Source of the DNA: an uncultured Pedobacter sp.
GTDB taxonomy: Bacteria > Bacteroidota > Bacteroidia > Sphingobacteriales > Sphingobacteriaceae
Reading direction: 5' to 3'
DNA: 24,372 nt
Assembly (NCBI GenBank): GCA_946478755.1
Contig: CAMLDJ010000055.1
Span: 1 to 24,372, forward strand
Of this stretch, positions 23,420 through 24,372 are shown one piece after another. Within the stretch, counting starts at the first letter, position 1. The number at the start of each line of letters is the position of its first letter. The position numbers and the translations under genes are program-made. Under the pieces are notes generated by a model, which saw only the letters and a program-made list of their open reading frames with translations, searched no databases and was not told the origin of the DNA.

Positions 23420-23427
23420 CAAAAATA
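23420..23427 (-). promoter_or_regulatory. Bacteroidetes -7 box (TATTTTTG) for nitroreductase-gre unit
   Basis: This exact TAnnTTTG match on the minus strand ends 21 bases before the ATG at 23398. It lies in the 50-bp gap after the upstream gene on the same strand, so the nitroreductase may be transcribed on its own. Confidence 0.45.
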
Positions 23428-23448
23428 GAATTTCTGGGCACATTTCAG

Positions 23449-24012
23449 CTATGTCCACTTTAATTGCCTTTTTACCATTTTTGCCCTTGCGAAAAAAGCA
23501 ATGCTCTCGACTCCCATTAGGTGATCTATGGTCTCTTGCAGATCTTCCCTGATCCAATCGTAACGTGCGCTAAGGTTGGCCAGCGACTGCATGCAATGCA
23601 CTTTGGTGGCTACGAGCATTTCCGGATCAATCAACCAGCTAAACAGGACTTCAATTACGGGCTCAAAATTAATCTGCCTGATCAGGTCTTTATACACCTG
23701 ATCCGCTTTTCTATCCGTCATCAGCGAGATGATCTTGGTATAATGCCGCATGGCAGAAGGATTTTTTTGTTTGGGCAACAGGGCAAGCAGCTTATGTACA
23801 TATTTACTGAACCTGTCCGGTCTGTGTACCATCAGGTATTCCAGCATCCATGCCGCCCGGAAAGCCACTTCTTTCTTTTTGTGAAAAGTGATCTTCAGCA
23901 GGTCGTCAATATCCAGGTTGTTGCTTTCAATGATCGCCGTTGAATTGGCCACCATCTGAAAATTCATCGGTGCTTCCAGTCGTGCTATTAATTCGTCTTT
24001 GTCCAATTGCAA
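23449..24012 (-). CDS. Conserved-looking hypothetical protein with helical-repeat (HEAT-like) character
   Basis: From a TTG at 24012 this is 187 residues; the first ATG is at 23967 (residue 16). I favour the longer form because DKDELIARLEAPMNF reads like real protein, but the start is unsettled. The protein is all-helical, with repeated helix pairs such as KKKEVAFRAAWMLEYLMVHRP, HKLLALLPKQKNPSAMRHYTKII and VATKVHCMQSLANLSARY, a pattern of HEAT/ARM-like solenoids. There is no signal peptide, TM segment or catalytic motif. I do not recognise a named family. Its -7 box (24031-24024, minus) and that of the divergent ABC-F gene lie in the same 82-bp spacer. Confidence 0.75.
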   Translation of the reverse strand: MQLDKDELIARLEAPMNFQMVANSTAIIESNNLDIDDLLKITFHKKKEVAFRAAWMLEYLMVHRPDRFSKYVHKLLALLPKQKNPSAMRHYTKIISLMTDRKADQVYKDLIRQINFEPVIEVLFSWLIDPEMLVATKVHCMQSLANLSARYDWIREDLQETIDHLMGVESIAFFARAKMVKRQLKWT

Positions 24013-24023
24013 TTTATAAATAC

Positions 24024-24031
24024 CAAAACTA
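24024..24031 (-). promoter_or_regulatory. Bacteroidetes -7 box (TAGTTTTG) for the helical-repeat protein gene
   Basis: This exact TAnnTTTG match on the minus strand ends 11 bases before the TTG at 24012 and 56 bases before the ATG at 23967. The short gap to the TTG means the leader would be about 5 bases if that start is right. Confidence 0.4.
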
Positions 24032-24046
24032 ATAAATCATCGTTAA

Positions 24047-24372
<326 letters not shown>

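Overview
The window looks like chromosomal DNA from a Bacteroidota member, most likely Sphingobacteriaceae (Pedobacter-like). Reasons: a DUF3822 gene overlapping rsmD with coaD next to it, a pyrE-SRPBCC pair, a compact 288-residue RpoD-type sigma factor, few Shine-Dalgarno sequences, and several exact TAnnTTTG boxes (the Bacteroidetes -7 promoter element) just upstream of start codons. No tRNA, rRNA, CRISPR array, prophage or insertion sequence was recognised. Both edges cut genes: a UvrA-like ATPase on the left and an ABC-F ATPase on the right.

Layout. 1-1416: a short-type UvrA paralogue (partial) divergent from an AraC/PchR-like regulator. 1437-3565: a GT39 membrane glycosyltransferase with a GtrA-family protein. 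3644-5649: an orphan membrane histidine kinase, tail-to-tail with a two-TM four-helix-bundle sensor protein that has no output domain. 5667-9604: a RecD/Pif1-like helicase divergent from DUF3822-rsmD-coaD, with a Nudix hydrolase converging on coaD. 9736-12058: a divergent second RpoD-like sigma factor, then pyrE-SRPBCC ending in a strong terminator. 12059-12620: a 562-bp gene-free stretch holding an ordered repeat, eight 11-bp units in a 4+4 inverted arrangement framed by a 12-bp inverted repeat. 12621-15300: clpB and its terminator. 15466-20275: a glycan cluster made of a GT4 fused to a predicted (alpha/alpha)6-barrel domain, a second GT4, and a convergent GH130 mannoside phosphorylase/hydrolase. 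20635-24372: an outer-membrane beta-barrel protein, a lipoprotein polysaccharide deacetylase, a nitroreductase translationally coupled to a GreA/GreB-like protein, a helical-repeat-like protein of unknown function, and the start of a YbiT-type ABC-F gene.

How they fit together. Much of the window is housekeeping (pyrE, coaD, rsmD, clpB, helicase). The accessory content most worth following is the repeat array at 12278-12423 and the GT4-fusion/GT4/GH130 locus, which plausibly makes and recycles a beta-mannoside or beta-mannan. The alternative sigma factor beside pyrE and the orphan kinase/4HB pair are secondary leads. I see no complete previously undescribed defence or mobile system. All functional calls are from reading the sequence; no database search was made.
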